From: DATJHM01 sp035493895
GTDB lineage: Bacteria > Chloroflexota > Ktedonobacteria > Ktedonobacterales > Ktedonobacteraceae
DNA: 32,553 bases
Reading direction: 5' to 3'
Assembly: GCA_035493895.1 (NCBI GenBank)
Contig: DATJHM010000166.1
Coordinates: 1 to 32,553, forward strand
A program made the position numbers and the translations under genes. How positions within the stretch are numbered: the first letter of the stretch is position 1; every line of letters starts with the position of its first letter. Positions 31,523-32,553 of this stretch are shown here, in pieces. The notes beneath the pieces were generated by a model, which was not told where the DNA came from, did no database searches, and was given only the letters and a program-made list of their open reading frames with translations.

Positions 31523-32048
31523 GTTCTCGCCCAGACAGGTCATTTTTTATCACGCTCCTACATAGAAATACGTGAAAATCCTGAAATACCGCTTCTGAAG
31601 TTTGACATCGCAGATGGTTTCCCTTATACTTGAGCAAGAAATCATTTTTGACTGCAATTTCTTCAGGAGCGGACCCTTGAAAATTCACACAACTTACAGG
31701 TAGGAACAGTTTCGTCGCCAAAAATCTCACGCGCAAAATGCTGAGATTCCTGAATCTCTTTTTGACGATCATGCCTCTGGCAATAACTGACTGCTTGTAT
31801 GTTGTGCTCATGCTCTGGTAGCAGCGCATCACTGTGCATTTCCCCCTTCATCCATCTCTGGCTACCTTTGCATATTCCGTTCGCGAGAGCATATCCCCAT
31901 ACATGCAGATCTCAGAGGCTCCAGGAAAGTGTTTAGAGCAGCTTTGTGACTGCCTGAGCACACCAGCGTGCAACGAACTGCCCTCTCTACCTCTCCTCAC
32001 CTTCTTTTTTATTCTCCCTTGTCTAAAAAAAATTATGAGGTGCTCACG
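31523..32048 (+). promoter_or_regulatory. long leader region upstream of the ABC-F gene
   Basis: Apart from the doubtful minus-strand frame above, no gene is seen in these 526 bases. The final 70 bases are pyrimidine-rich (CCTCTCCTCACCTTCTTTTTT) and then A-rich. The CCTC/CACC stretch near 31985-32000 could pair with the GAGGTG ribosome site at 32036-32041 and mask it. Antibiotic-responsive attenuators are common ahead of ABC-F resistance genes, but no leader peptide was clearly identified. Confidence 0.35.
31663..31839 (-). CDS. possible small protein with a single CxxC pair
   Basis: A 58-residue frame starting at ATG 31839 (alternative in-frame ATG at 31851). A GGGGG stretch lies three bases upstream, closer than a normal ribosome site. 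The sequence is well mixed and protein-like (PEHEHNIQAVSYCQRHDRQKEIQE..), ending PTCKLCEFSRVRS with a CKLC pair. No family was recognised and no promoter is obvious. It lies between the 2H-like gene and the ABC-F gene on the opposite strand, so it may simply be a chance frame. Confidence 0.3.
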   Translation of the reverse strand: MHSDALLPEHEHNIQAVSYCQRHDRQKEIQESQHFAREIFGDETVPTCKLCEFSRVRS

Positions 32049-32553
32049 ATGTTTGTCAATGTACGCACACTTACGAAGAGCTATGGGGCCATTGTTGTTC
32101 TGCATGAGGTCTCCTTTGTCTTGAATGCCTCCGATCGCATCGGTATCGTTGGACCCAATGGCGTGGGAAAGTCAACCTTGCTGCGCTTGCTTGTTTGGCA
32201 GGAAGAGCAAGAGTCGGGCACGATCTCTTTTGCGCCCGGCGTCGAAGTAGGATATCAACCACAGCAGGCAGCAGACTTCTTCCAGGAAAACGGTCAGAGC
32301 ATTCAAGATCTGTTATTGAAAGCGACCGGAAATCTGCGCCAGCTTGAGGAGCGTATGCATGAGCTCGAAGCAGCTATGGCGCAGACGGATGCAGAACATA
32401 TCGAACCACTATTGGCCGAATACAGCAGCGTTTCCAGCAAATTTCAGGATCTCGGAGGCTATGAGATTGACTATAAGATAGAGACGGTGCTGGCCGGGCT
32501 GCATATTGATTACTTGCCACAGGAACGTGAACTTCAGACACTTTCTGGTGGCG
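32049..32553 (+). CDS. ABC-F family ATPase, N-terminal part
   Basis: The first 168 codons of a gene that runs off the window. ATG 32049 has GAGGTG 7 bases upstream. The N-terminus MFVNVRTLTKSYG leads to a perfect Walker A GPNGVGKST (about residues 39-47), then the Q-loop-like GYQPQQ (about 77-82), a helical insert, and the ABC signature LSGG at the very end. The signature following a long helical insert is typical of ABC-F proteins, which have two ATP-binding cassettes in one chain and act on the ribosome (translation factors or antibiotic protection). Whether it is a resistance or housekeeping type cannot be told from this half. Confidence 0.9.
   Translation, partial: MFVNVRTLTKSYGAIVVLHEVSFVLNASDRIGIVGPNGVGKSTLLRLLVWQEEQESGTISFAPGVEVGYQPQQAADFFQENGQSIQDLLLKATGNLRQLEERMHELEAAMAQTDAEHIEPLLAEYSSVSSKFQDLGGYEIDYKIETVLAGLHIDYLPQERELQTLSGG

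Overview
The window looks like a chromosomal segment of a Ktedonobacteria-like (Chloroflexota) bacterium. This is inferred from gene content: WXG100-like proteins in a spore-former-style gene set, PAS/GAF kinases, a tandem CrcB pair with DUF190/CBS proteins, XRE regulators and a recombinase-borne accessory region. No rRNA, tRNA or CRISPR array was seen. Most of the window is moderately GC-rich. Two stretches, about 1300-3560 and 29250-32050, are visibly AT-richer and carry accessory genes.

Layout. (1) 1 to about 3560 is the right end of an integrated element: four small unrecognised genes and a large serine recombinase that stops inside a truncated, oppositely oriented endonuclease III gene (nth). 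The nth fragment lacks its catalytic Asp and iron-sulfur half, so the element appears to have split it. (2) 4379-5032 is an orphan OmpR-type response regulator. (3) 5076-8914 (minus) is a two-gene operon: a RelE-like domain fused to a UvrD-type SF1 helicase, then a half-length, Walker-A-degenerate relative of the DISARM helicase DrmA. (4) 9427-13007 (minus) is a WXG100-like protein, a WXG-like N-domain plus effector-like protein, and a TPR protein. (5) 13421-14959 (minus) is xylulokinase with a clear promoter and terminator. (6) 15082-17948 (minus) is a DUF190-CBS protein, a stand-alone DUF190 protein and two CrcB fluoride channels. (7) 18137-21452 (minus) is a PAS/GAF histidine kinase, a small heat-shock protein behind a perfect palindrome, and a disordered hydrophilic protein. 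(8) 21705-29195 (plus) is a tight five-gene operon: SWIM zinc finger, DUF5691, MoxR AAA+ ATPase, DUF5682 and VWA protein. It resembles an extended form of the E. coli yehLMPQ set and ends at a 41-nt palindrome. (9) 29695-31522 (plus) is an XRE regulator with an unusual C-terminal domain and a protein that may be a degenerate 2H phosphoesterase. (10) 32049 to the end is the start of an ABC-F ATPase with a long leader.

The best candidates for under-described biology are the RelE-UvrD plus DrmA-like pair, the five-gene SWIM/DUF5691/MoxR/DUF5682/VWA operon, the DUF190-CBS-CrcB operon, and the split nth gene. All functional statements rest on motif reading by eye; no database search was run.
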